Positions 21,620 through 34,200 of a stretch of DNA of 64,000 nt are shown one piece after another; positions within the stretch are counted from its first letter, which is position 1; every line of letters begins with the position of its first letter. This DNA comes from Mnemiopsis leidyi (lineage: Eukaryota > Ctenophora > Tentaculata > Lobata > Bolinopsidae), in assembly GCA_000226015.1 (NCBI GenBank), contig JH152695.1:23572-87571 (forward strand). Direction: 5' to 3'. Under the pieces are notes generated by a model. It was not told where the DNA came from. It saw only the letters and a program-made list of their open reading frames with translations, and ran no database searches. Both the position numbers and the translations under genes were made by a program.

Positions 21620-24205
21620 ATGAGTGATACGATAGTGCGACTTAACGTAGGAGGGGTAAGTACTTAGATAAATTAATATATTAAATAAATAATCTAATGA
21701 ATAAATATCTAATGAATAAATATATCTAATGAATAAATATATCTAATAAATATATAGTTTACAGCGGTGACAGTCTCCTACTTTCAATGACATTTTCTCA
21801 ATTGGTATAAAATGACATAATATAAAATGAGGATATATATCTGATTGGTGTTAAAAGTTAATTTATGTCTGATGATGTTAAAAGTTAACGAAATAGCGCG
21901 GACCTTCTGTTAGCTCCGTTAAAGTAAAAGAAGACTTTTCCAGAGGATATTTGAAACTACGGTAACAACACTGCGTTTTGATGGGGTGGATAACTTCTTC
22001 ACAGCGTTGCTAAGCGACCGAACTCCGTCCCTTAAAGACAACTCCGGGGCTTACTTCATAGACAGTAGGTTACTAACTTAATCTTGTTACATTAAAGTTA
22101 TTGTATGTATTTCGTTATCCTTATTTCTACCAAATAGCTCGTAGTTGCTTATTTGCTACTCGTGGCTCAATGCTGAGAGCCAGCTGCGTTAAACATAACC
22201 TTTGACTGAATTCTAAGCTATCACAATCCTCTTCCCTTTATATTCTTCTGCGTTCTGCTGTCTGCCAACTTTCATCATCTATGAATACGTCAGAATTCTT
22301 AGGGGGTTGTCGGAAAGTTATGCTATCCCGTGATAGCGATTAACCAATGAGAAGCCGGATACGACCAATCAATTTCGAGAATCGCTGTCACGTGATAGAA
22401 AAAATTCATATTCACAAAAAATTCTGAAGTCTGTAAGTCGGTAAATGCAGTTTCTCAAAGACCCCTTTGTAGAAAGAAGCAGCCTTTGACCGCGGTGCGT
22501 TGAGTGATCGGGCATCCCGCTTTCGTTCAAATCTGCTTTTCAGAAGTTTCTAATTCCGTCGCCAGCTAGTATCTTAACACCAACGTTAGGATCGCAGATA
22601 GCGGGGCGGTGGTGCTTGGAATTATACATAAGAAACTTAGAAGATTTGTTGCAACTGTAAGAGATCCAGAGTTCATTCCCAAAATTGAATACCGGTTTAA
22701 ATAATATATGTAACTAGGTATTTCTCTTATAACATGCAGCACTTATATGAAGACATAGCCAGTGTTGTAATATGCAGCTTCAACAGCTCCGGAGAAAAAG
22801 GTGTCAACACAACACATTGCAAATATATAAACTCCACTCTTTCCAGGAGACCCAGACTACTAACTCCACTCTTCCCAGGGGACCCAGACTACTTTACGGT
22901 TATTCTCCGATTTCTCCGGACGCGCAAGCTGGACGTTTCTAACGGTATTCAGCTGACTGCTCTGCATGAAGAGGCTCTGTTTTACTCCCTGGACGCATTG
23001 GCTGATGTGATCAGGAGGAGGATCCCCCCTCAGATTGAAGCTCAAACTAGCGATCTGGGTCAGTGCTTTCACTTTCACTTTCACCTTAGAATAAGCGTTG
23101 ATAAAGCATTGAGGTACCCTATGACGGTTATATTACTTCCTGGATATTGCTTAAGAAGGTTGAGTAAAAATAGGTTTCACTGTTTACAAGCCGATAAAAA
23201 TGTTATATGCTCTCAACGTGGTTGTGGTCACAGTTATCCCACCAATAGCTGAGAAGCTTGCGGAATCTGAAAACCAAGGATCACATTTATTGTTAATTTC
23301 AGTTGGTCCGCGGTTGGACGGAGCGTATGTGAACAATGAGAACACCAAGGCTATCGTGTTTACATGTTGTGGGGACGATGATGAGACGGAGAAGAGGATA
23401 ATCATTGTAGAGGACTCCTCCAAGGACGCTCTATCCGACAAAGTCGACGCTTTCTCTCAAGCAAAAGTTTGTAAATTCTGGCCCTTTCTCTCAATCTCAG
23501 AACTTTGATACAATTACCAACAGTTACAATATTAAGTTGAATTTTTCATTACAGGGAGATAATATCAAGCTTCGCTAAAAGCTTCACTTGAAAGATTTCT
23601 GAAGCGACCCCTCTTTATTGTCAGCAGTCAAATAAATGATAATGCAATAATGCTGTTCAACTGACTTCCAGCTCACAATTATTATCTAATAACAGGTGGC
23701 TAGAGCGGCTACCAGCCTGCCCTCTTTGTGGGACGAGTACAACAAGGTAGACTACGCCGCCTTTTTCTACAAGTACATAAAGAGAGGCAAGTTTCTCATC
23801 CGGCAGGAGGGCGGCAACACTTTTCTCTCTCTCATTGTAAGTACATTTTTTGTTACATATCGGAAATCGTACGTTAATTTTCTATAACTTATGACTAATC
23901 GTAAATCGTAAGTACTTAACTTAAATGGTAAGTATGTTTTCTGTTACTTTGAAAAATCCAAATGTTAAACTTGAATCTCAGAGGATTTATATCAAACTCT
24001 TGGTCTGCCTTGGACCCTTGATCTTATAATTTGCTTAAATTACCAAAATTACCAGGTGCCCGGTGGTGAGCAGTTGACACAAAACAAGATGGCTATCCTA
24101 GCTTGTGGAGCTGGGGAACTGCTCTTCTTTGCTTCGGCCGCTGAGGGTTCTTTCACTCGGTTTAAGTTCCGGTCTTTCAGCGAAAATGTATCCGATAATT
24201 CCTAA
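21620..24205 (+). CDS. BTB/POZ (T1-type) KCTD-like protein
   Basis: Six exons: 21620-21655, 21944-22064, 22879-23058, 23303-23466, 23696-23836 and 24056-24205, all phase-consistent, 263 residues. The N-terminal 100 residues are a potassium-channel-tetramerisation-type BTB domain: VRLNVGG, NSGAYFIDR, DPDYFTVILRFLRTRKL, then HEEALFYSLDALADVIRR. Such proteins usually oligomerise and serve as adaptors for Cullin-3 ubiquitin ligases. The C-terminal 160 residues (SVGP-like VGPRLDGAYVNNENTK, then KAIVFTCCGDDDETEKRIIIVED) do not place it in a named KCTD subfamily for me. The ATG at 21620 is used because the nearer ATG at 21615 is followed at once by TGA. The acceptor of exon 3 is duplicated 32 bp upstream. 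Confidence 0.85.
22827..22892 (+). repeat. 32-bp duplication of the KCTD exon-3 splice acceptor
   Basis: The segment aactccactctttccag with gagacccagactact is followed by a second copy, aactccactcttcccag with gggacccagactact. The upstream acceptor (AG ending 22846) would give RDPDY and then a stop; only the second (ending 22878) leads to the BTB frame. Confidence 0.85.
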
Positions 24206-24721
24206 CACGTAGCTGTGCATGTGTTAGAGTTTGTTGATACTTGCGCGGACAGTGGGGAAACTAACTGACATGCAGACATGACTGTGTAATTAAATATAAT
24301 TTTAAATATTCTAGTTGTACATGCTGAACTTGTTACTTGAATGTTCAGGCTGTTTTAGCTAGATAATAATTGATGTAAAACAATTTGATTTTTTCGTTCT
24401 GGAGATAATTATCTATTGTAATCTATGTAAATGTTATTACAAGGATCTGAATTATTTATATGCCTATGCTATTAAATAGAATTATGTATATGCCTATAAG
24501 TCATTTTCTCTGTCGGATGGTAATTAATTTAGGTCAATATTTTTCAACAGTTTTTCAGCCGTGTCTGTGATTATTTTTGTAAACATCATGTAAAGTATAT
24601 CATTGCCAACCATAATTTTATTTCAATGTTTAGTTAATTCAAAAAGTAAATGAGTTTCATTTTTCTTGCACAAAGCGAAGAGCTTTTACGTCCTGTAATT
24701 ACAAGGTTTACTTAAAATCAT
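24206..24721. other. KCTD 3' region
   Basis: AT-rich, non-coding sequence, probably including the 3'UTR. No element is recognised. Confidence 0.4.
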
Positions 24722-24846
24722 TCAACCCTTGACAAGATTATATCCGTCCAACGTTCTACCGAAACGTTCAGCTTTGAGCTGCGAGAACTGCGAGTGCGAC
24801 TAGGGTTCCCCTTCACTGTCTTAATTGTCGCGGTTACAGTGCAGTT
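24722..24846 (-). repeat. Dispersed repeat family, copy B
   Basis: This is the reverse-complement match of copy A: aaagctgaacgtttcg, then acggatataatcttgtcaa, with a longer upstream part (gtcgcactcgcagttctcgcagctc) than copy A. Confidence 0.6.
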
Positions 24847-24929
24847 ACACCCTACAGTTAGAACCCAGGTAGGTGTCACGTGGCGTTAAAATTTGAAATA
24901 AAGCCAGTAAGCGATCAGGCCCTTCGCAA

Positions 24930-24990
24930 GGTATATAAGCAACTGTCGTTGCTTATATACCTCAGCGATCTCTCTCTCTNNNNNNNNNNN
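24930..24990. other. Hairpin abutting an assembly gap
   Basis: The arms ggtatataagcaac (24930-24943) and gttgcttatatacc (24948-24961) are a perfect 14-bp inverted repeat around a 4-base loop. A (tc)n run follows, then a run of N (about 24980-24990). The gap length is probably nominal. The LINE on the other side is cut off here. Confidence 0.7.
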
Positions 24991-26588
24991 GGATTGCTAA
25001 AGACAGACCGAAATTGATCTTGCAGAATGTTGGCTATCTGCTTAGGGTCAGAACAGATATTATTCTGCTTGTCAAAGAGCATGCTGATAGATTGTTTCTG
25101 TCGAGCAAATCGCTTGGCATAGCTGTAAAAATATTTAGGATTTGATTTTACTTTGCCTACAGCAACTTCTTCCTTGAAGTTTCTCTCACTGACGATTGCG
25201 TCTCTGATTTCATAATGTAAGAGAGCTATGTCATTTTCCAATACTGTAATTAATTCTGGTGATGACAGCGGGTTGGAGACAGCTCTATCTAGTCTATCCT
25301 GTAGTCTCCGCTTCTTCCTAGAGAGGTTTCGCATCTTACAGGAATTATGCCGCTTTGGAGGTCGTTTAAGAGGGCAATGCTCCTGGCAAATACTGAGTAA
25401 TGAAGTTGTCAAGGCACCTGGAAAGTTGTCTAGCCCCTTTTCCTCAGCAACTGCGGCCCAGTCGATTTCCTCTATTCCACTCCTTATGCCATCAAAGTTC
25501 GCTTTGGTAAAGTCCAGACCCCGAAAGGATGCTGCTTCAAACAGAGGTGGGACGCTAATATTAGGATGGCAAGGGTTATAAGAAAGGAAAATTTCAACCA
25601 TATTGTGGTCAGAAATTTTTGTAGGCCTGACATCCACATGGGTCACAAGGGAAGATGAGTTTGTCAAAAAGAGCTAGAGGTCCAGGGTGTTTTCCATTCT
25701 TGTTGGCTGGAGAATATACTGGCTGAACAAGTGGTCATTCATGAAATTCTCAAAAAGTTCTGTTGATGGATTTGGGGTATTGACAAGATTTGTTTCCCAT
25801 GAGATGTTTGGGAAGTTAAAATCCCCAAGGAAGCAAATGTCAAAGTCATCCTTGCCTTCTGTGTAATCATGGACAGCATTTACTAAATGATTTACTAAAT
25901 GATTTAGACAAGCTTGGAAATCTGCTAAGGGTGCCGATGGAGGTCGGTAAAGAACGCAGATAATCAACTTTGAAGGCTCTGACGTACACATAAGAACCTG
26001 ACAGGAGTCTTTGTCAAGCATCTCAGTGTTGGTGATGAGCAGATCGCGATAGGTGTAGAGAAGCACCCCACCGCCAACCCTAGTGTCTCGATCACATCGA
26101 TGCAAGTTGTAGTCTTCAATGCTGATTTGGGCATTCTGAACATAAGATTTCAACCAAGATTCTGTGATAGCTATGAAGGGTATGCAATTGGTCACAGCTA
26201 CAGATTTCTGTTTGACTATCTCCTCAAGATCAAGATAAGGCATCTTCCAACTGCATGCACTCCGAGCACTAGGGTTGATTGACTGCACGTTTAGCAGTAT
26301 GCAGGACGAATAGGAGTCATATTCGGTGGGTAAAGGATCTGTTGATTCAACATTGGCTCCGAATAGTTCTCTGTTCTCTGCTGACACAGGTGTTGACAGC
26401 GTTGTGTCCCGTACGGTGTTGGCTTGAAGAGACCATAGGGACCTGCTAACTGGTCTTGGACTGAGTGGATCCTGGATTTCATCAGAGTCTCTATCTGTTG
26501 TTGTTGAAGATTCATCTCTGTCTTCAAAGATTTGATCTCTTCTAGGAAGGTTGTCTTCATTTCGTCCAGAAGAGATTTCATCCCTCAA
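24991..26588 (-). CDS. LINE ORF2 fragment: apurinic/apyrimidinic-like endonuclease
   Basis: The frame opens at about 26588 directly at the ORF1 stop. The endonuclease proper starts near SSCILLNVQSIN and shows AITESWL, DRDTRVGGGVLLYT, CVLYRPPS, CFLGDFNFPNISWE and the end motif SDHNMVEIF, which nick target DNA in other CR1-group LINEs. A TAG at 25674-25676 separates ENTLDL from LFLTNSSSL; the frame is otherwise continuous into the linker before RT. The RT is absent at the gap. Confidence 0.85.
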
Positions 26589-27736
26589 AAAGATTCTTCA
26601 TCCCGAGAACCTTTCTGTTTGCTCTTTTTAAGATCTGGAGTAATCTTAACTTTTTTCTGTCCATGCTTAGGCTTGTTAGAATTTTTGTCCTTCTCATGTT
26701 CAGCTGGAGCATTGAATGTCTTTTTTGACACAGTAGCACCCTGTTTATTATCCATCTTCTTTTTCAGCATGGATTTTGGGCGCTTGGTACCAATTAAATG
26801 CATTAACTTGCAATTAATGTTCTTGCATTTCTTTGTTTCCATTGAAGATTTGCAAAGGTTAACGTGCAGATATGCACAATTTTCACCATCTTTGCAGCCC
26901 TTAGTTTCATGAGTATAATATCTCATGTATTTCCAGCACCTTTTTGGGTGATACAAGTCACACTTCTCTTTTCCTTCAGCAGCCTTCTTACCAGAAATAC
27001 CATGGGGACAAGTTCCTTCACAAAGTCTCGGGCAGACATGCTTGCAGGAATTTGGTTTAGATTCAGACTTGTCCTGTTCAATTTTAGCAACCTCTAACTT
27101 TTTAGCTAGCTTGTCAGCTTCTAAACTTTGGGAGCTTTGGTTCTGCAGAGAGACAGAGCTAGAGCTCTGTAAAGATGGGATATCTGATATTGACTGGCTG
27201 ACATCGTGACTTAAAGCTGGAGTTGCTATTCCAGATGGCGGCTCATCACTTTCTCCAAAACAGCTGTTGACTGCCACACAGTCAGAGCATAGCCAGACCA
27301 TCCCATTAAGTTGTCCAGGCTGGCTCATATAGATCTCCATTTTGGCTGTGAAGTTCTCACAGTCATGGGCTCCCTGGAGACAGATCCAACATCTGTATCT
27401 GGGCTGTGTACCCGGCATCACTGTATACTCTGAAGCACACTCGGAACAAAAGGAGGGATAGAGTGATCTGATCTCCATCACGATCCGTTTAGCAAGCTTT
27501 CCACGTGAGCTAAAAATTTTCCTCTTAGAATCTGAGTTAACCAGAGGCACCTTCAAGTATGTTGCAACAGCATCAAGTTCGGCCCTGCTCAACTTAGCCA
27601 GTTTTGTAATGTTCACGTCAGTATCCTTGGAGGGGTCGTACACAGTGAGTACTTTTTTCGAAATAACATCAGCGTCTTTCAGTAGTCTTCCAATAGTCAT
27701 CTTGATCTTGTCACTAAGGTTTTCTATTGAGGCCAT
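26585..27736 (-). CDS. LINE ORF1: PHD-like and CCCH-type zinc-finger protein
   Basis: About 383 residues from the ATG at 27736 (MASIENLSDK; the longer frame to 27820 starts at a GTG). Residues about 100-180 hold a PHD-like Cys pattern (CSECASEY, CWICLQGAHDCENF, WLCSDC). Residues about 250-340 hold repeated Cys/His fingers (CPRLCEGTCPHG, CDLYHPKRCWKYM, GENCAYLHVNLC, CKNINCKLMHL) that look like CCCH RNA-binding fingers. The tail is Lys-rich (KKVKITPDLKKSKQKG). Such ORF1 proteins bind the element RNA. The stop codon TGA overlaps the beginning of the ORF2 frame, and after the stop the ORF1 frame stays open for 97 more codons of coiled-coil type (from ATG 26581). Confidence 0.85.
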   Translation of the reverse strand: MASIENLSDKIKMTIGRLLKDADVISKKVLTVYDPSKDTDVNITKLAKLSRAELDAVATYLKVPLVNSDSKRKIFSSRGKLAKRIVMEIRSLYPSFCSECASEYTVMPGTQPRYRCWICLQGAHDCENFTAKMEIYMSQPGQLNGMVWLCSDCVAVNSCFGESDEPPSGIATPALSHDVSQSISDIPSLQSSSSVSLQNQSSQSLEADKLAKKLEVAKIEQDKSESKPNSCKHVCPRLCEGTCPHGISGKKAAEGKEKCDLYHPKRCWKYMRYYTHETKGCKDGENCAYLHVNLCKSSMETKKCKNINCKLMHLIGTKRPKSMLKKKMDNKQGATVSKKTFNAPAEHEKDKNSNKPKHGQKKVKITPDLKKSKQKGSRDEESF

Positions 27737-27820
27737 AGTGACAATATGATGTAGTGTTAGAAAAGAGCTATCAGAAGCAACAGCAGTAGTAGTAGCAGCG
27801 CCACACAACACTATCAGCAC

Positions 27821-28285
27821 GGGTTACCTGGACTTGGAATGAGACTTCACCTGGACAACCCGGCTGTTTAATGTGTTTCTTCGAGTGTTCCGCTGCTACC
27901 ACTTTTCTGAAAGATGAGGTACAGCAGTAAATAGTTCAACTTTTGGGGAGTCAAACTATTCAATGAAAAAGCTGTACAGCTGTAAGTATTAGGCTCTTTG
28001 ATAAGGTTTATGGCAATGAAAGTTTCCCAACGGGTAACTAACTTGACCCCAAAGCTTTTGTTCGGCAAGGTTCACGTATGATGTGACCCCTGTGTTCACC
28101 GATAGCCTAATGCGAGATGTACGTCTATCGGACTACCATCGTACACCTCAATAAATGTATTTAATTTGTATATAATTTGTAATTATAATATCCGACAAGA
28201 AATTAATAATAATACGACTTAGTTAAACTTAGCCTAACCGAAGAAAAAAGCTAAAAACAAAAACAAGAAGTGGGCATTGGGCAAA
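27821..28285. other. LINE 5' region and spectrin upstream region
   Basis: Probably the LINE 5'UTR, then the host promoter of the spectrin gene. No clear target-site duplication was found by eye and no CACGTG occurs here. Confidence 0.35.
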
Positions 28286-31200
28286 ATGGCCTCTGACCAA
28301 GATTCTGGTATCAACGACAAAAGAGAAATTCAGCTGATAAGAGATGATGTGACTGGCAGGTGATTTTCAAACTTACTAGATGTTTCCATTTCACACTTTT
28401 GTCTTTTGTTTTGCCCTCTGTTTATACCCTACTGGCCTCAGGGCAGAATCAGCAAGGAAATTCACGTTTCAGTTTCGCTAGGCTCTTATAGCCCCAAGTT
28501 GCAACTATAGGTGATGAAATGATGAATTACAAACTTAACATAGCGACAGAGTGAAAGTTTACGGTTCGGGTTATCAACTCCGAGTCCAAGCTCAAGTGAA
28601 AATAAATTTATAGACCCCGGGGTCATAATAATATCTTATTATAAAAAGCGAAACACCCTTCACCAATACAAGGCCAAAGGGAGTTACCATTAAGTTTAAC
28701 CAATTAATGAGGTTCTTCGTAACTTTTGTCCAAATCAATTTTGTAATTGTAAAAAGCAGCTTTTGTATACCATATACCAACTCAAATTTAGACATTTTCC
28801 TGCAGATGGGAGGAATTTCAAAACGAAGTGGGTAACCGGCGTATTGAACTTGAAGAACTGAGACTTGTAAAGTTCATACTCGACGAAAAGCTTGCAGAGG
28901 TGGATACCCAACTCCACGACTTTAAAATTGTAAGTCTGTTGTGAATGTTTGAAACTGATACTTTGTTTTGTCTGGGCGAATAAAATGGGACTACAAGCTG
29001 TACAACTTAAAAATTAAAACCTACCAAAGATCCTAATGGAGGAAGACGATACAGATACAAGCAATATCCTGAGTAGACTTGAAAGACACAACAAAGTGAA
29101 AGATGACATCGAGAAAGTAGCTGCGAACGTACGGGAGATTATATTGACCGTTAAGATATACCGGAGTAGCCCTCGACAACAGTGGAGACAGGTCAATTAT
29201 TATCATAGCTTTGGAACATCGCACTTACAAATAGACAACCGCTGTTGTCTGTTTTATTTGCAGATTTGACAATTTAAAGTGACAATCAATCCGGATCCAG
29301 GATGATTAGACTTTGCTATATCACCAGGTGTTTACTAAGATTGAAGAAATAGAAGAGCTTCTAATCGTGGTGGTCGGTCTTGAGCAAAAAAAGGGAGCCA
29401 AGTTAACAGCATTGAAAGAAAGTGTTACTTTCCTCAGGGATATCAAATACATCGACAGGTCGCTTATTATACTTATTATCATGTACTTTAGTATTCTTTA
29501 ACTAAACAATGCTAAATGAGTGGACTATAGGCGGTTATATTGATTATGTGACATTCAGATCACATTTGTTAAATATTTGAAATGGCGTTACAAGATTTGC
29601 AAAATGTATTAAGGATTAAAGACACCGGGTTAATTGAAAACAACTTTTAGGTGGTTACGAGAACATGAGGAAGAACTCCTGGCGACAGAAACTGGAGATG
29701 ATCTCGATCAGAATGAGGAGCTCATACACGAGTTTGAGAAGCTGATGGATGAGTTTAGGGGAATTAAGGAGAAGTTCGACTTTGTGATTGTGTATTCTGA
29801 AAGCAATCCGACACCTAAGATCAAGAAAAACTTGAAAGATCTGAAGGGGAGGTTTGATTCGATGGATTCGGCGATAAAAAGGAGAGACACTGCGTTGAAA
29901 TTTGCACGAATTTTACATAAATTCAATGCTGATGCTCAATACATTTTGATTTGGATCAAGGAAAAGGATGGAATGGTCAAGGATAAAAACCAAGGGAACG
30001 ATCTTTACTCGGCGAAAAAGCTTTTGAAGCCATTGCAAAACTTAGAACCTGAAATGTCCGAAATGGAGAAAAGGTTAAAACAACTAAAGGAGTTTTATGA
30101 AACAATCAAACAGAATTATCCCAAGCAGTCGCCTAAAGCTGCAGAAACATTAGTAATCATTACTAAGAACTGGCCAGAGTTTTGCAAAAAGTACCATTTC
30201 AGAGTTGAAACTCTAAAAAAATCAGTAGAAAAGTTCAAGTTCTTCTTGGACATACAGGAGTTAGAGGATGATTTGAGGGACCTTTATAACAAAGCTAATG
30301 ACGAGAGGGACGGCAAATCTGCAAGCAGCTTTCAGAACAGCATGAGTGACTTAAAAGTCTTAAAAAACAAGCTTCACCTGGCCAAAGACGATATTCTTGA
30401 TTTATCTGTGTCGGTTCCAAAGCATGTTGATGTAAATGATGTGATGGATTCTCTGAACAAAAAAGCCAAAACAATTGAAGAGATGTTAAAACAACAAGTG
30501 AACAAAGTTGAAATGGAGAATAAACTAGCAAGTCTTAAAAAGCAAATTGCCAACACCAAAGCATGGGTTGATCTCGAAAAGAAGAGAGCAGACTCAACCA
30601 ACAGAAGAACCCTTACTTTGCCAAAGGACATAGCAGAGAGTGAACTTCGTGAGAACGAATCCACAATTGAAACCATCAATATGAAAGACGAGGCACTGGT
30701 TTTAGCCGTTGGCGAGTTAATGGCTCCTCCGGCATCTGCAGAGGAGGCTAGCGTCAATGACGAAGACCTGGTGGAAATTGAGCTGATCAAAGAAGAAGTC
30801 AGGCGAGATCTCAAAGCGACAAAGGCAGTAAAGATCGCTGATTCGGAGAAACTGAAAAGTGTTCTAGATTATCACCATTTCTTAGAGGATCAGGAGAGCT
30901 TGGCTTCCTGGATCAAGACAAAAGATTCTGCTGTTTTGGCTTTATTAGATGATAGTCCATCTGAAGTAGATAAAAGTCTTCAGTCTCTAGATATTTGGGA
31001 ACAGGAGGTTGTTAAAAGAAGGCAAAAATTTGACAAATCGGCGGAAGTGATTGAAGAATTTCTCGAAGCTTTAAGTCTGCCTAACTCTGGACGAAAAAGC
31101 CCACTTGGACTTTTGATCGCCAAAAACAAAGAGGACTTTGTGCATTTGCTGCTGTTTTTCCAAAACAAGAAGGACTTTCTGCTAGACCAAGACAGGATAC

Positions 31201-34200
31201 TCAAGCTAACACAACTTGCAGCAGATCTCAAAGGTTGGGTGGACGAGAAGTCAGTAGAAATAGACAATATAACCTTCACACCCGAGCTGATTCCACTTCA
31301 GTCCTGCAGCAAATCACTCGACGAAATCGACACTCTTCTAAAACCACAGATTGGAAAACTTCAAAACGTAGTTTCGGATATTGACGATCTCAACGTGCCT
31401 CCCCAGATGGAAGAAGAGTTTACCACCCTGCTGCAGAAGTACGTCCAGCTGGAGCAGAAACATGGGTCAAAGAGGGACGGCATTTCTTCCTGGGTACATG
31501 CATTGGGGATCCGGAAAAAGCTGGAGGAGGTTGAGGATTGGATGAAGGACAATGAACATGGTATGCTTTGTGGCTATCTTGGTTCGGACTCGAACGAGGC
31601 TGAGCGACTCGCAAACCGACATAAAACTTTGGAAGTAAACATCGAGGACAGAAAAGATGATGTTGAGAAGTGTTTGCAACTGTGTGAGGATATTCCAGAT
31701 AGTATGAAGAAAGTTGCTATACCTAATTTACACAAGTTCTGTACCCGATGGCAAGCCTTTTTGAAATTGATGGACTCAAGAAAAAGTGATATTAAGGACA
31801 GTGTTACTGTCCATGGTCTGGTAACTGAGGGAAAAGAACTAAAAAGAACCGGAATTGAGAAACTTCAGTTTTTATTGTCAGTAGGAAAGGAGCAAACACT
31901 CGATGCCGTTCAGAAGACGAAAAAGAAAATCGATATCATTAACAATTTTAATAATAACCTGAACGAATTTTTAAGTAATGCCGACCAGAAGATAAACGGT
32001 ATCAACGGCGACATATTGACTTGCGATCAAGATATGGCTTCACGGTTTATTTTAAAAACACCGCTTACAATCAGAGTCTTCTCAGAGCAATATACAATCA
32101 GGGAACTTCCGCGTGGCACAAATGTTTTCCTTTCCAAAGCGACTCTAGCTCCACTTTGGTTGTTGAATTACTCACATCAAGGCTATGAACAGAGTGGGGC
32201 ATTTTCTCCTAATATGATTGAACGAGTATCGGATGTGGAAGCTTACAGAGCTAAGTTTGTGCTTGATCGAATGCTGACTGAATTGCGTGATCTTTACGTT
32301 AAATTGCGTGAAATCCTGGAAAAGACAGAAGATCTTTTGGGCAGACTATACAATAGTCTGTTGCTTGGGAAGAGCACAGAGGAAGAGTTAGAGTGGATTT
32401 GTAATGTCGAGAAATGGATAAAAAGTGAGCGGCCAACTCTTCACAGAAAAGCTGAATTTGACCTTCGAGTCGTGATTAATCTTTGCAAAGATTTTATAAA
32501 CGAAGGGAAAAATCGCGAAACTCTTCTCGGGAGCATTGAAGGGGAAATCATCACCTCTAGTTCTAATCATTCAACCGATCCGGAGTTAAAAAAGGTCAGA
32601 AATATCCTTGATCACCTCAGACGAAGATACCAAGATCTTGCCACTCTATTGTATCAGCTCAAGATGACAGCAGAGGATTTATTAAAGTTCTTCGATGCAG
32701 GAGAAAGGTTGCATGACATTAGGAAGGGTATTTGGGCGGTCAGAAAGATCGTGATAACCCTTAGGCCATCTTCAAAAGGTCTTCCACAGTACATTCTTGA
32801 CTTGATTGATTGGATAAACGGACAGCATTCTGATCATCTTCGTGTAATTCTCGACATTTATAAGGAAAAAGGTGTTCCAAAAGCATTGAACACTGAAATT
32901 GAGGACAGTAGGGATGACCTGAAAAAACTTAACGATGCGATCGACAACTTTCACAGTGATTCTATTGGACTGAAGACAGCCACCGACTACATAAAGCGTG
33001 CAAATAAGCTAAACGATAAAATAGGAGATCTTCATGAAGATTTGGATGCTGTGGTAGAACCTCTTCAACTTGAAGTTGAGGATGCTCCTGAAGATTGGGA
33101 CCCAAAGAACGCGGAGCTGATGATCGAGGTTGCCGAGGCAGAGTTAGCTGAAGTTCGTTGTGAAAAACAGATCAACTTGGATCCTCATGTGATGGAGTTT
33201 GTGTTTGATGGCATTGAACTCATTGACAGGAATCATCCTGAAAAATTGGCTGTCAAAGAGGCTTGTGAAAATGTTCAGGATAATTACGAAAACTTAGAAA
33301 AGAGATTGAAGGGAATCAAGTACTCGATTGATAAGTCAAAGGCGAATGCATTGAATGGGCCTGATGAAGTAAACATTTACGTAAAATATTTGTCAGATGT
33401 CCTCTACAATCCACTTTTGCAGGCATCCGATCAAACAGACGAAGATTTGAAAAGGGGCAGTCTGATTTTGGACAAAGGAGAGTCAGCGGTTGAGAAATTG
33501 CGTGAGGCAGCAAGAAAAGCTGAAAATCAAGGGAAACCTGTCCATATCTTCAGAGATAGGATCAACCAACTAATTGAGGATTACGGGAGGATGCGGGCTG
33601 AGATGAGCAAGAAGTTACAAAACAATGAATTTAAGATCGCGGCCAACAGTTTCAAGGAGTGGTGTGACCAAACTTACGAAGAGCTTTCTGTTTCTGTCGA
33701 TAAAAAGCACATGGAAAGTCTAACTCATTCCAAGAAGGTCGCCGATCTTAACATAGAAACTAGGATGCCGGAATATGTGGCTATCACAGAAACTGGAAAA
33801 TATCTTACTTCAAACCCAGATAACGAAGATCCAGAGTTTATTCATGCGGTTGTTCGCTTGCTTGAGGGAGTCAAAAAGTCTTGGGAAAAATTGGTGGAAC
33901 TGCGGGATTACTTGACTCAGATATGGGAAGGAAAGAAGTTACATCGGTATATCAAATCTGAAGTTTTTGATATCGAGCTGTGGATTACCCAGACAAATAG
34001 CAAAATAGACTCCGACAAATGGGGTCTCGATGTTAACCTGATACAATCAAACAAAAAGAGTCAGGCAAATTTCCTTCTTCAAATGGACGTAAACGACAAG
34101 AAGATTGGATATATTTACGAGGGCTTAGAAAAGTTAAGCTCGTTAAACTTTGGAATCTCTGACAAGTTGAAGGAGAGATTAAATAACTTGGGAACAAACC

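Larger units (their letters stand above)
24991..27736 (-). mobile_element. CR1-like non-LTR retrotransposon (LINE), reverse transcriptase part missing at the gap
   Basis: The element lies on the minus strand: ORF1 at 27736-26585, then ORF2 from about 26588 with an APE-type endonuclease. The remaining ORF2 runs into the assembly gap before the RT domain (last readable part about KQIANILQDQFRSVFSN). One in-frame TAG (25674-25676) interrupts the endonuclease frame, so this copy looks recently but not currently active. Endonuclease motifs and the Cys-rich ORF1 with a PHD-like finger fit the CR1/Jockey group. No poly-A or 3' repeat can be seen because the 3' end is missing. Confidence 0.88.
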
